In this document: one piece after another, positions 51,991 to 61,813 of the stretch
How the letters are laid out: each line of letters opens with the position of its first letter
Position numbering within the stretch: the stretch's first letter is position 1
From: Luteimicrobium subarcticum
GTDB lineage: Bacteria; Actinomycetota; Actinomycetes; Actinomycetales; Cellulomonadaceae
DNA length: 64,000 bases
Direction: 5' to 3'
NCBI RefSeq assembly: GCF_002798015.1
Contig: NZ_PGTZ01000007.1
Span: 310,001 to 374,000 of the forward strand
Translations under genes and position numbers: made by a program
Notes under the pieces: generated by a model
The model's input: only the letters and a program-made list of their open reading frames with translations
Database searches by the model: none
Told to the model about the DNA's origin: nothing

Positions 51991-54327
51991 ATGCTCGACC
52001 TCGGAACCACCAGCATCACGATCGTGTCCGTCATCGCGGTGATCGCCCTCGCGTCGCTCGCCGTGGCGTTCGTCCTGAGACGCCAGGTCCTCGCGACCCC
52101 CGAGGGGTCGGAGTCCATGCGCGACATCGCGCGCGCGGTCCAGGAGGGCGCGGCCGCCTACCTCAACCGTCAGTTCCGCACGCTCGCCCTGTTCGCGGTC
52201 GCGGTGTGCGCGCTCCTGTTCCTGCTCCCCGGGGACGCCGGCATCCGCGTCGGCCGGTCCATCTTCTTCCTGGTGGGTGCGGTGTTCTCCGCGGCCATCG
52301 GGTACCTCGGCATGTGGCTCGCGACGCGCGCCAACGTCCGCGTCGCCGCGGCGGCGTCCCAGCAGGGCGGTCGCGCCGAGGGCGCCCGCATCGCGTTCCG
52401 CACCGGTGGCGTCGTGGGCATGAGCGTCGTCGGTCTCGGGCTGCTGGGGGCGGCGGTCGTCGTCCTCGTCTACAAGGGCGACGCGCCGTCGGTGCTCGAG
52501 GGCTTCGGGTTCGGTGCGGCGCTCCTCGCGATGTTCATGCGCGTCGGCGGCGGCATCTTCACGAAGGCCGCGGACGTCGGCGCCGACCTCGTCGGCAAGG
52601 TCGAGCAGCACATCCCCGAGGACGACCCCCGCAACGCCGCGACCATCGCCGACAACGTCGGCGACAACGTGGGCGACTGCGCGGGCATGGCGGCCGACCT
52701 GTTCGAGTCGTACGCCGTGACGCTCGTCGCGGCCCTCATCCTCGGCAAGGCGGCGTTCGGCGAGAAGGGTCTCGTGTTCCCGCTGCTCGTCACGGCCATC
52801 GGTGCGTTCGTCGCGGTCCTCGGTGTGCTGACGACGCGCGTGCGCGGCGAGGAGTCCGGTCTCACGGCGATCAACCGCGGCTTCTACGTCGCGGCCGTCG
52901 CGGGAGTCGTGCTCGCCACGATCGCGTCGTACGTCTACCTGCCCGGCTCGTTCGCGGACTTCGCGGGCGGTGGCCTGGCCGACCACTCGGGCGACCCGCG
53001 GCTGGTCGCGTCGGCGGCCGTCGCCATCGGTGTCGTCCTGGCGGGGATCATCCTGTGGCTCACGGGCTACTTCACGGGCACGACGAGCAAGCCGACGCTG
53101 CACGTCGCGTCGACGACGCGCACGGGCGCGGCGACCGTCGTCCTGTCGGGTATCGGGGTCGGGTTCGAGTCCGCGGTGTACACGGCCGGGATCATCGCGG
53201 CGGCGATCTGCGGGCTGTTCCTCATCGCGGGCGGCTCGATCGGGCTGTCGCTGTTCCTCATCGCGCTCGCCGGCTGCGGCCTGCTGACCACGGTCGGCGT
53301 GATCGTCGCGATGGACACGTTCGGCCCGGTGAGCGACAACGCGCAGGGCATCTACGAGATGGCCGGAGGGATGTCGGGGGAGCTGGGCGGAGCGGACGAG
53401 GAGGGCGCGAAGATCCTCACCGACCTCGACGCGGTCGGGAACACCACGAAGGCCGTCACCAAGGGCATCGCGATCGCGACGGCCGTCCTGGCCGCGACCG
53501 CGCTGTTCGGCTCGTACGCGGACGCCGTCGCGACCGCCCTGGCCGAGCCGGGGGTGCACGTCGGCAACGACATCATCGCGGCCATGACGCGGTACGACGT
53601 GATCAGCCCGGTCACGCTCGTCGGGATCATCCTCGGCGGCGCGACCGTGTTCCTGTTCTCGGGGCTCGCGGTCGACGCGGTGACCCGGGCGGCCGGCGCG
53701 ATCGTCTTCGAGGTGCGGCGCCAGTTCCGCGACAACCCCGGCATCATGACCGGCGAGGTCCGTCCGGAGTACGGCCGGGTCGTCGACATCTGCACGCGCG
53801 ACTCCCTGCGCGAGCTCGCGACCCCCGGTCTGCTCGCCGCGACCGCGCCGATCGCGGTCGGGTTCGGCCTCGGCGTCGGCCCGCTCGCCGGGTTCCTCGC
53901 CGGCGCCATCGGCTCGGGCGTCCTCATGGCCGTGTTCCTCGCCAACTCGGGCGGTGCCTGGGACAACGCGAAGAAGATCGTCGAGGACGGCCACTTCGGC
54001 GGCAAGGGATCGCCCGCGCACGACGCCGCCGTGATCGGCGACACCGTCGGCGACCCGTTCAAGGACACCGCCGGGCCGGCGATCAACCCGCTCATCAAGG
54101 TCATGAACCTCGTGTCCGTGCTCATCGCGCCGGCCGTCGTCGCGATCTCGGTGGGAGCCCACGCGAACCAGGTCGCACGCATCGCCATCGCGGTGGTCGC
54201 GGCGGCGATCGCGTTCGGCGCGATCATCGCGTCCCGGCTGCGGGCGTCGCGCGTGGACGAGGAGGAGGCGGGCATCAGCGAGGTCGCTGCCGCGGAGGAG
54301 AAGCTGCAGGAGGCCCCCCTGCGCTGA
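51991..54327 (+). CDS. hppA: Membrane-bound proton-translocating pyrophosphatase
   Basis: 778 aa with about 16 membrane segments. Couples PPi hydrolysis to H+ export. The catalytic loop is AADVGADLVGKVE, with EDDPRNAATIADNVGDNVGDC and the C-terminal GDTVGDPFKDTAGPA acidic motifs binding Mg-PPi. Lys487 in GNTTKAVTKG sits where potassium-independent enzymes have Lys and potassium-dependent ones have Ala, so this is predicted to be the K+-independent type. ATG 51991 follows AAGGAGGACGA. Single gene; a C-terminal charged tail of about 25 residues is added. Confidence 0.97.
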   Translation: MLDLGTTSITIVSVIAVIALASLAVAFVLRRQVLATPEGSESMRDIARAVQEGAAAYLNRQFRTLALFAVAVCALLFLLPGDAGIRVGRSIFFLVGAVFSAAIGYLGMWLATRANVRVAAAASQQGGRAEGARIAFRTGGVVGMSVVGLGLLGAAVVVLVYKGDAPSVLEGFGFGAALLAMFMRVGGGIFTKAADVGADLVGKVEQHIPEDDPRNAATIADNVGDNVGDCAGMAADLFESYAVTLVAALILGKAAFGEKGLVFPLLVTAIGAFVAVLGVLTTRVRGEESGLTAINRGFYVAAVAGVVLATIASYVYLPGSFADFAGGGLADHSGDPRLVASAAVAIGVVLAGIILWLTGYFTGTTSKPTLHVASTTRTGAATVVLSGIGVGFESAVYTAGIIAAAICGLFLIAGGSIGLSLFLIALAGCGLLTTVGVIVAMDTFGPVSDNAQGIYEMAGGMSGELGGADEEGAKILTDLDAVGNTTKAVTKGIAIATAVLAATALFGSYADAVATALAEPGVHVGNDIIAAMTRYDVISPVTLVGIILGGATVFLFSGLAVDAVTRAAGAIVFEVRRQFRDNPGIMTGEVRPEYGRVVDICTRDSLRELATPGLLAATAPIAVGFGLGVGPLAGFLAGAIGSGVLMAVFLANSGGAWDNAKKIVEDGHFGGKGSPAHDAAVIGDTVGDPFKDTAGPAINPLIKVMNLVSVLIAPAVVAISVGAHANQVARIAIAVVAAAIAFGAIIASRLRASRVDEEEAGISEVAAAEEKLQEAPLR

Positions 54328-54500
54328 CCCCGGCCGTCCTGCTCCTCCCGGGCCAGGGCCCGTGCCGAGCACGAGCGGGGGAGTTGTCCACCTGGAACGC
54401 GCTCAGAAGGTGGACGACCCCCCGCTCGACGGCGATGAAGCCCTTGTTCGTCGCGGCCGCCCCCAGGAAGATGTCAGATTCGCTCTCTAAAGTCCGTTCT

Positions 54501-55211
54501 GTGACCCTCGCTGCCCGGGCCGTCGGACTTCGGTACGGCCCCACCGTCGCGCTCGCGACCGCCACCCTGACCGTCGCGCCCGGAGAGGTCGTCGCCCTCG
54601 TCGGCCCCAGCGGGTCCGGCAAGACGACCCTCCTGTACTGCCTGTCGGGTCTCGTCCGAGCCGGGTCCGGGACCGTCCGGATCGACGGGACGGACCTCGC
54701 CGACCTCTCCGCCGACGACCTCGTGCGGCTGCGCCGCGAACGCTTCGGCTACGTGTTCCAGGGCTCCGAGCTCGTCCCCGAGCTCAGCGTCGCCGAGAAC
54801 GTCGCCCTGCCGCTCGAGCTGCTGCGGCGCCCACGTCGCGAGGTGCGAGAGCGGACCGCCGCCCTGCTCGACCGCCTCGGTGTCGCCGACCTCGCACGGC
54901 GCCTGCCCGACCAGGTGTCGGGCGGCCAGGCGCAGCGCGTCGCCGTGGCGCGCGCGCTCGTGCACGCCCCGGCCGTCGTGTTCGCCGACGAGCCCACCGG
55001 CGCGCTCGACTCCGCGAACGGCGCGACCGTCCTCGACGCGCTCCTCGGGCTCGCCCGTGACCAGGGGAGCTCCGTCGTCCTGGTGACGCACGACGCCGGC
55101 GTGGCCGCAGCCGCCGACCGGCGGGTGGAGGTCAGCGACGGCGTGTGCGACGACACCGCCCCGGTCACACCCGCCGCCGCGCCCCCCGTGACCGCCACGG
55201 CCGCGTCGTGA
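54501..55211 (+). CDS. ABC transporter ATP-binding protein (FtsE/LolD-like)
   Basis: 236 aa from GTG 54501 (TLAARAVGLRYG). Walker A GPSGSGKTT, Q-loop YVFQGSELVPEL, signature VSGGQAQRVAVAR, Walker B VVFADEPTGALD and switch His VTHDAG are intact. Longer starts exist (ATG 54471, ATG 54435). The GTG lies 7 nt after TAAAGT (54488-54493), a good -10, so the message is probably leaderless, which favours the short form. Stop overlaps the permease start by 4 bp. Partners with the FtsX-like permease. Confidence 0.88.
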   Translation: MTLAARAVGLRYGPTVALATATLTVAPGEVVALVGPSGSGKTTLLYCLSGLVRAGSGTVRIDGTDLADLSADDLVRLRRERFGYVFQGSELVPELSVAENVALPLELLRRPRREVRERTAALLDRLGVADLARRLPDQVSGGQAQRVAVARALVHAPAVVFADEPTGALDSANGATVLDALLGLARDQGSSVVLVTHDAGVAAAADRRVEVSDGVCDDTAPVTPAAAPPVTATAAS

Positions 55212-57475
55212 CCCGGCTCGCGCTGCGGCTCCTGCGCGGAGGAGGTCGCACGGCGGCGCTGCGGCTCGTCCTCATGGCGGGCGGCGTCGCCGTCACGGTC
55301 ACGGCTCTGCTCGGCGCGTGGAGCCTGCTGAACGGGCTCGACCACGGCAACGATCGTGCCGTGGCGTCCACCCCCACGCTGCGGTACGACGACGACCGGC
55401 CCGGCTTCCTCGTGCGCGGCGCAGGAGACGAGGAGGGCACCGGGGTGGGGCTGCGACCGGTCGCCCGCTGGGAGGTCGCGCTGCCCGACGGCGCGACCGC
55501 GCGACCGGAGTGGGTGCCGCCCGGGTGCCCGCACTTCCCGGCGCCGGGCGAGGCGTGCTTGTCGCCCGCGCTGCGCGACGTCCTTGCCCGCACCCCGGGG
55601 CTCGCGGCGGCGCTCGGCGCGAGCGGACCGACGGAGACGGTCGGGCAGCCTGGGCTGCGCGGCCCGGACGCCCTCGTCCTCTACGTCGGCCGGGCCCCGG
55701 CACAGCTCGCTCACGCGGACCGCGGCACGGTCGCCACCGCGTGGCGGGGTGACCGCGGCGGGACGGTCCCCCCGGTGGCGCCGGGGACGGCCGCGCTCGA
55801 GTGGCTGGTCCTCGTCGGGGTGCCCGCCGTCCTCTTCCTGGGCGTGTGCGCCCGGCTCAGCTCGACCACGCGGCTCCGCCGCACGCGGGCGCTGCGCCTG
55901 GTCGGTCTGACGTCGCGGCAGTCGGCGTTCGTGGCCGCGTTCGACGGCCGGGTGGCCGGCTGCGCGGGCGCCCTGGTCGGGCTCGGCGCCCACGCGTCGG
56001 TGCAGGCGGCCGTCGGTCGTGCCGGGCTGCTCGGCGTGACGTGGTTCCCGTCCGACGGGCGAGTGCCGTGGGGACTGGGAGTGCTGGTCGTCGTCGTCGC
56101 GACCCTCGGGGTCGGACGCGTGTGCCGGGTCGGGATGCTGCGCGCGGCCGACTCGCCCACGCAGCGCGTCACCCACCGGCCCGCGCGGCGGTGGCGCCTC
56201 GTGCCGCTCGCCGTCGCCGTGCCGGGCACGATCGCGCTGCTGGCGGCGCGGACCCGGGACCCGTCCCTCGGCGGCGCCGCGTACGGGTACACGGCCGCGG
56301 TCGCCGGGTGCCTCGTCGGGCTGATGCTCGCGCTGCGCCCCCTGGTCGAGCGCACGGGAGCCGTGCTGGGGGACCGGACGCGCCACGTCGCCGTCCGTCT
56401 CGCGGCCCGGCGGCTCCAGGCGGACGCGTCGGCGACCGTCCGCGTGCTCGCGGCGACCGTCGTCCTCGTGCTCGTGGCAGCCGTCGGGACGTCGGTCCTC
56501 GCGGAGGTGCGCGCCACCGCACAGGACTACAGCCCGCTCGCGGAGGTCTCCGTCGATCTCGGCCATCTGGACGCCGCCCAGCGCGACGCCGTCGTCGCGC
56601 TGCCCGCGACACGGGTCGTCACCGTCGCCCTCGACGTGGTCGGCGCTGACGGCCGGTGGGAGCCCCCGGCCGCGGGCGCTCCTCGCCAGATCGTCTACGC
56701 GTCCTGCGCGGACCTGCGGCGGGTCGAGCCGACGCTCACGGGCAGGTGCGTCGACGGTCACCTGTACCGGGCGGTCCCGCAGGGATGGACGTCCGGGACG
56801 CACGCGGGCACGCAGGTCGTCCTGCCGGGGCCCCGGGCCGGCACCGGCACCCGCACCACGGTGCCGTCCGACGCCCTCGTGACCCGGGAGTACGGCCTCG
56901 TGCTCGGCGACGGCCTGGTGATGACCGGACCGCCGCCCGCGGGCAACGTGCCCGACGGTGCCCAGGTCGTGTTCTGGGAACCGCGGACCGACGCGGACCT
57001 CGTGGCGCTCCAGACCGCGATCGCGCGTGTCGCACCCGCGGCGGAGGCACGGCTCGGCGACGCGGTCGGCCTGCTCGCCGCGTACGCCGCCCAGCGCGGG
57101 CTCGTCGAGGGCGGTGCGGTGCTCGGTTTCGGGCTGGGGGCGCTCGCGTTCCTCGTCGCGGCCGTGGACCGGTCCGCGGAGCGGCGCCGGTCGCTCGCCC
57201 TGCTGCGCGCGGTCGGGACGGGTCCGCGGACGCTGCGTGCCGCACAGGTGCTCGAGCTGGCCGTCCCGGCGGCACTCGTGCTGGTGCCGACTGCGGTGGT
57301 CGGGGCCCTCCTCGGCAACCTGTATCGCGCGCTCGGCGGGGCGTCCACGGGGTGGAGCGCCGCACCGCTCGCCACGGGCCTGGCGCTCGCAGCGCTGGCG
57401 CTCGCGGCGTGCGCGGTCGTCGGTGTCTTCGTCGCGCAGCGCCGCACGGGGGTGCGCGACCTGGTCGGCGACTGA
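55208..57475 (+). CDS. FtsX-like (MacB-type) ABC permease
   Basis: 755-aa membrane protein. One N-terminal segment (about 13-33), a large extracytoplasmic loop, a central membrane block (about 195-400), a second extracytoplasmic region, and a C-terminal FtsX core of four helices (about 625-755) with RRRSLALLRAVGTGPRTLRAAQVLEL, the coupling motif. Likely an efflux or lipoprotein-type exporter with the ATPase before it; the substrate is unknown. GTG 55208 (GTGA overlap). Its stop lies in a palindrome shared with the convergent DUF2207 gene. Confidence 0.85.
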   Translation: MTRLALRLLRGGGRTAALRLVLMAGGVAVTVTALLGAWSLLNGLDHGNDRAVASTPTLRYDDDRPGFLVRGAGDEEGTGVGLRPVARWEVALPDGATARPEWVPPGCPHFPAPGEACLSPALRDVLARTPGLAAALGASGPTETVGQPGLRGPDALVLYVGRAPAQLAHADRGTVATAWRGDRGGTVPPVAPGTAALEWLVLVGVPAVLFLGVCARLSSTTRLRRTRALRLVGLTSRQSAFVAAFDGRVAGCAGALVGLGAHASVQAAVGRAGLLGVTWFPSDGRVPWGLGVLVVVVATLGVGRVCRVGMLRAADSPTQRVTHRPARRWRLVPLAVAVPGTIALLAARTRDPSLGGAAYGYTAAVAGCLVGLMLALRPLVERTGAVLGDRTRHVAVRLAARRLQADASATVRVLAATVVLVLVAAVGTSVLAEVRATAQDYSPLAEVSVDLGHLDAAQRDAVVALPATRVVTVALDVVGADGRWEPPAAGAPRQIVYASCADLRRVEPTLTGRCVDGHLYRAVPQGWTSGTHAGTQVVLPGPRAGTGTRTTVPSDALVTREYGLVLGDGLVMTGPPPAGNVPDGAQVVFWEPRTDADLVALQTAIARVAPAAEARLGDAVGLLAAYAAQRGLVEGGAVLGFGLGALAFLVAAVDRSAERRRSLALLRAVGTGPRTLRAAQVLELAVPAALVLVPTAVVGALLGNLYRALGGASTGWSAAPLATGLALAALALAACAVVGVFVAQRRTGVRDLVGD

Positions 57476-57503
57476 CCGCCGCCGGGCGGCCGGGTCAGTC
57501 GCC
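57467..57503. terminator. Shared convergent terminator containing both stop codons
   Basis: Perfect 11-bp inverted repeat (57467-57477 with 57493-57503) spanning the last codons and TGA stops of the FtsX-like and DUF2207 genes, with a 15-nt inner segment that can pair further. Acts in both directions. Confidence 0.6.
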
Positions 57504-60122
57504 GGACCAGTCGGTCGGGTCCGCGGTCGTGACCCCCGGCTTCGCCGTCCGCGTCAGCGTGAGCAGCCAGCGGACGACGACCGTGCCGTCCTTGCCCCAG
57601 CACAGCCCCGGCAGCGGGGTCAGCGCGCCGGACGCGACGAGCGGCTCGACGCGACGGACCCACGCCTCGCCGACCCCGAGCGCGACGGCCCAGGGGAGCT
57701 GGGTACCGAACGGGTCGTCGTACGCCGCGAGGGGCTCGACCGCCCCGGCCCCTGCCGTCGCCGTCGTGACGGTGGACGGCTCGACCGCGGTGCGCAGCGT
57801 CGGTCCGGTCGTCGTACCCGGGTACTGCAAGGAGCCGGAGACGAGACCGGGGACAGCGTCACCGTCGCGGTACTCGTACTCCGCCGTCGTCGTGGCGCCC
57901 GTCGGCACGGTCACGGTCGTCGCGCTCCCGCGGCGGTCCCGGCGTGCCCGGCGGCGCTTGCCCGCGAGCGTGCGACGGTACGCGGCGGTGTGGTCCGCGA
58001 GGTCGTGCCCGAGGCCCGTGCGTCCGTTCGGGCCGAGCGCGTGCAGCCACTTCACGACGACCACCACGGGGAAGAGGCCGGGCACCAGGAGCGCCCACAG
58101 GGTGTTCCACCACGACGTCGGCCCCACGGCGCGCCACTGCACCCGACGACGCTGGAACAGGCGTGTCGACGGGTCGGCCTGGCGCGCCGCCAGGTCACGA
58201 CGCAGCTCCTCGTACAGGGTGCCGCGCGCCGTGCGCAGGACGGAGTGCAGCGCGGGGCCGACGAGCGCCGTCCGCGCGGCCCCCCGGTCGTCGCCGCCGC
58301 GGGTCGCGGCACGGGTGAGCACCCGCAGGACCAGCTTCTCGTAGCGGTCGCGCGTGCCCTGGGGTTGCAGGACGCGCAGCGTCCAGCCGGCCGGCTCGGG
58401 CGCGAACGCGATGTTCCCGGACGCGGCGAGCGAGAGCAGGACGGCCGCGAGCTCGCGCTCGGCCACGACGCCGTCGTCGAGCATGCCGCCCACGACGACC
58501 GGGACGTCCGGCGCCTGCAGCGGGTCGCGCCGCTTGCCGGACCCGGGCCGGTCGCGGTGGATCACGCGGCCGAGGAGCCCGAAGACCAGGGCGAGCACGA
58601 GCCCGACGACGCAGGCGCCGAGGTAGAGCCCGCCGAACCCGAGCAGTGCGGAGGGGACGTGCCGCACGAGGTGCGGACCCGCAGCGGCGCCCAGGGGTGT
58701 CGGGGTGGTGACGTCGAGCAGGATCGTGCTGTCCCGCGCGAGGTGGTCGATCGTGAAGGAGCCCGGCGTGGTGCCCGGGCAGGGGGTTCCGTCCGCGTCG
58801 TCCGAGGACCACCGCTCGACGGTGCGGCACCTCGCCGTGACGGTCCCGTCCGGGAAGGTCACGTGGACGGTCGCGTGGTCCACGCGGTCGTACGCGAGGT
58901 CGCTCAGCGCGTCGTGCGTGAACGTCGACGTGCCCCCGTCGGCGGTGTAGAGGCCGTCGAGGCGGTAGTGCAGCACCCACGTCGGCTCGGCGCCCGCGCC
59001 TCCGGTGCTCGCGTCGTCGTCCTCCGCGCCCCCGGCCTCGTCGCGGTACTCCTGCCCGTAGACCAGGGCGGTCTTCCGCTCGCGCGCGTCGCCGGAACCC
59101 TGCTCGGGGAGCACCGACGTGCGGGCGGGACGCCCGTCGGGCGCGACGGCGTCGAGCGGGGTCACCCCGATCACGCGGTCCTTCCAGGTCGACCACGCCT
59201 CGCGCGTGGTGACCGACCGGGACAGGCCCGGCCTGACGTCCTCGGGCCGGACGGCGATCGTCTCGGTGACGTCGACGCTGCCGTCGCTCCCGAGCACGTA
59301 GGCGAGGTCGACGTCGGTCAGCACCTGGCCGGACGCCGGGACGAGCACGGGCGCGGACGCGGTGGCGCCCGGGACCGCGGCGACGACCCCGAGGCCGTCG
59401 TTGCCGGGGGTGGTGCGCAGACCGCCGTCGGCGGCGCCGCAGGCGGGCTCGGGGCCGTCCTCGTAGGGGTAGAGGGTCGTGCACCGCAGGTCGAGGGCGC
59501 CTCCCGGGCCGGTCGCGGTCACGGTCGTCGGGGGCGGTGAGCTCGTGTAGCCGTCGACGACACCGGCGTAGAGCCGGGGGCCGGTCGCGGTCCGGACGAC
59601 CGCGCCGGTGAGCGTGTAGGTGACGTGGAACGTCACCTCGGTGACCGCGGCACGATCCGTGCCCGCGGCCGGGGACGCCGTGATCCGCGTCGTGCCGCCG
59701 TACGCCTCGGCCGTCGCCGCCTCGAGCGGCAGGTCGTGCCCCGCGGACGACGCGGTGACGTGCGGGTCCGTGAGGCGCGTCGTGACGAGCTGCCGGTCGA
59801 GGCTCGACGTGGTGTCGTCGTCCGCGCCGTCGAGCCAGGGCAGGCGGGTCGGGACGTCCCAACCGAGGTACGGGTAGTCCTCGGGGTCGGCGTACGTGAC
59901 GTGCAGGGTCTCGTCGACGTGCACGGTCCCGTCGGCGGCGGCGGTGAGCCGCGCCGTGAGTGCGTCGGTGGCGCCGAGCGCGGTGGCCACGCCCGCGACC
60001 GCGACACCGGGGGACGCAGCGGTCGCGGCGGTCGCGGAAGCGGCGGCGGGCGCCAGACCCGCGGCCGTGAGCGCGAGCACCAGAAGGGTCGGTCGGACGA
60101 GGCGCAGGGGCGTCGCGGGCAT
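57495..60122 (-). CDS. DUF2207 domain membrane protein
   Basis: 875 aa. A signal peptide (VRPTLLVLALTAAGLAPAAASA) precedes two extracytoplasmic DUF2207-like regions, e.g. ADGTVHVDETLHVTYADP and DGSVDVTETIAVRPEDV, followed by a membrane segment (about 515-540), a cytoplasmic part with GGMLDDGVVAERELAAVLLSLAASGNI and a second segment (about 705-730). DUF2207 proteins are common, uncharacterised envelope proteins. Start ATG 60122. Divergent from the MFS gene across 104 bp. Confidence 0.85.
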   Translation of the reverse strand: MPATPLRLVRPTLLVLALTAAGLAPAAASATAATAASPGVAVAGVATALGATDALTARLTAAADGTVHVDETLHVTYADPEDYPYLGWDVPTRLPWLDGADDDTTSSLDRQLVTTRLTDPHVTASSAGHDLPLEAATAEAYGGTTRITASPAAGTDRAAVTEVTFHVTYTLTGAVVRTATGPRLYAGVVDGYTSSPPPTTVTATGPGGALDLRCTTLYPYEDGPEPACGAADGGLRTTPGNDGLGVVAAVPGATASAPVLVPASGQVLTDVDLAYVLGSDGSVDVTETIAVRPEDVRPGLSRSVTTREAWSTWKDRVIGVTPLDAVAPDGRPARTSVLPEQGSGDARERKTALVYGQEYRDEAGGAEDDDASTGGAGAEPTWVLHYRLDGLYTADGGTSTFTHDALSDLAYDRVDHATVHVTFPDGTVTARCRTVERWSSDDADGTPCPGTTPGSFTIDHLARDSTILLDVTTPTPLGAAAGPHLVRHVPSALLGFGGLYLGACVVGLVLALVFGLLGRVIHRDRPGSGKRRDPLQAPDVPVVVGGMLDDGVVAERELAAVLLSLAASGNIAFAPEPAGWTLRVLQPQGTRDRYEKLVLRVLTRAATRGGDDRGAARTALVGPALHSVLRTARGTLYEELRRDLAARQADPSTRLFQRRRVQWRAVGPTSWWNTLWALLVPGLFPVVVVVKWLHALGPNGRTGLGHDLADHTAAYRRTLAGKRRRARRDRRGSATTVTVPTGATTTAEYEYRDGDAVPGLVSGSLQYPGTTTGPTLRTAVEPSTVTTATAGAGAVEPLAAYDDPFGTQLPWAVALGVGEAWVRRVEPLVASGALTPLPGLCWGKDGTVVVRWLLTLTRTAKPGVTTADPTDWSGD

Positions 60123-60226
60123 GGGCGGACCCTACCGGCGGCACCGCCCGGAAGGCCCTGCCCGTCTGCGGGGCGGGACGTCCGTCCGGCGTGAGACCGC
60201 GGGTGACCAGCGGGTAACCTGCGCGT

Positions 60227-61813
60227 GTGAAGCCGCCGTCGCGCGAGCCCTCGGTGCCCGAGGCCTACGGTGCGCCCGAGGCCCACGGTGCGCCCGTGCC
60301 GCCGGGCGGGCGCCGCCGCGGAGTCGGGTCGCTCGCCGCGCTCGGCGGGATCGTCGGCTACCTCGTGTGCGTGGAGCTCACGAGCGGGATCGTCCAGGGC
60401 TACTACGAGCCGCTGCTGTCCGACATCGCGCGCCACCTCGGCATCCACGACGCGGACGTCAACTGGTTCGAGGCGTCCCAGCTGCTGCTGTCGGCGATCG
60501 CGGTCCCGGTGCTCGCGAAGCTCGGCGACGTCGTCGGGTACCGGCGCGTGCTGCTGTGGACGACGGCCGTGACGGCGCTCGGCGCGTGGGGCGTCGCGCT
60601 CGCGCCGTCCTTCTGGACCTACCTCGTCGCGTGGACCCTCATGGGGACGTACACGGTCTGGCTCCCGCTCGAGATCGCCCTGATCCACCACCGGGCACGG
60701 CGCCGGCCCGACGCGCGCGGCCTGACCCGCAAGGCGTCCGGCGTCATCGTCGCGGCCCTGCAGGCCGGGGTGATCTTCGGGGCGCTCGTGGCCGGCCAGC
60801 TCGGCGACGGCCTCGGCGGCGACCGGATCTGGATGACCCTGTCCGTGCCGGCGCTCGCGGTCACCGCCGTGTTCTTCGTGGTGCTGCGCAAGGTCCCGGA
60901 GAGCCCGGACGTCGCGGGCGGGCGCGTCGACGCCGGGGGAGCGGTGCTGCTGTCCGCGGCGCTGCTCGCCGTCGGCGTCGGGCTCCTGGGCCTGCGGCTC
61001 GACGGCCCGGACGCCTGGTGGGTGTGGCTGCTCGTCGCGGTGGGGCTCGCGCTGCTGTGGCCCTTCGCCCGCTACGAGCTGCGCCAGGACGACCCGCTCG
61101 TCGACCTGCGGGTCGTCGCCCGCCCGTCGTTGTGGCCGGTTCTGGTGACGTCCGGCCTGTTCGGGGTGAGCGTCCTCGGGGCGCAGGGTCCGCTGTCGAC
61201 GTTCGCCCGCACCGACCCCGACGCCTACGGGTACGGGCTCGGCGCGTCCGCGTTCACGGTGTCCCTGCTCATCGGCGGGTACGTCGTCGCGTCGCTCGCC
61301 GGGGCGCTCACGTTCGCCCGCGTGTCCGAGCGCACGACGCCGCGCCTCGCGCTCGTCGGAGCGACCGTCCTCGTCGCGCTCGGCTACCTGCTGTTCCTGC
61401 CGTTCCACGACGCCACCGGGCAGGTGCTGGCGAACATGGTCGTCGCCGGGCTCGGGTCGGGTGCGCTCGTCGCCGCGCTGCCCGCCGCGGCGGCGGCCGC
61501 CGCACCGCGCGAGCGCACCGCCGTCGCGACCGGGCTCACCAACACCACCCGCACGCTCGGCGGCTCGTTCGCGTCCGCGGTCTTCGCCCTCGCCCTCGCG
61601 TCGGGCGCGACGACCACGCTTGACGGGGACGTCGGCACCGCCGGGTCCCTGCGCGGGTACATGGTGGTGTGGGCGGTGTGCGGGGTCACGGGGCTCGTCG
61701 CCGCGGCGCTGCTGCTCGTCGTCCCGCGGCTCGCGTTCGCCGACACCGCGGCGACGGCCGCTGCCGCAGGCACCACCGACAGGCGGACCGACCGACCGGA
61801 GGACCACGCATGA
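60227..61813 (+). CDS. MFS transporter, DHA2-like (14-TM) exporter
   Basis: 528 aa with about 14 hydrophobic segments after a 35-residue cytoplasmic N-terminus. Motif A-like KLGDVVGYRRVLL lies between TM2 and TM3; ATGLTNTTRTLGGSFASAVF matches the late motif of the DHA2 (EmrB/QacA) drug:H+ antiporters. Substrate unknown; multidrug or metabolite export is the usual role. GTG 60227. Stop overlaps the next ATG (ATGA), so it is coupled to the M20 peptidase gene. Confidence 0.87.
   Translation: MKPPSREPSVPEAYGAPEAHGAPVPPGGRRRGVGSLAALGGIVGYLVCVELTSGIVQGYYEPLLSDIARHLGIHDADVNWFEASQLLLSAIAVPVLAKLGDVVGYRRVLLWTTAVTALGAWGVALAPSFWTYLVAWTLMGTYTVWLPLEIALIHHRARRRPDARGLTRKASGVIVAALQAGVIFGALVAGQLGDGLGGDRIWMTLSVPALAVTAVFFVVLRKVPESPDVAGGRVDAGGAVLLSAALLAVGVGLLGLRLDGPDAWWVWLLVAVGLALLWPFARYELRQDDPLVDLRVVARPSLWPVLVTSGLFGVSVLGAQGPLSTFARTDPDAYGYGLGASAFTVSLLIGGYVVASLAGALTFARVSERTTPRLALVGATVLVALGYLLFLPFHDATGQVLANMVVAGLGSGALVAALPAAAAAAAPRERTAVATGLTNTTRTLGGSFASAVFALALASGATTTLDGDVGTAGSLRGYMVVWAVCGVTGLVAAALLLVVPRLAFADTAATAAAAGTTDRRTDRPEDHA

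Noticed and set aside
50044-54372. Minus-strand frame continuing upstream of 51723 through hppA
   Set aside because: Everything before ATG 51723 is antisense to hppA and Arg/Asp-rich; the real gene starts at 51723.
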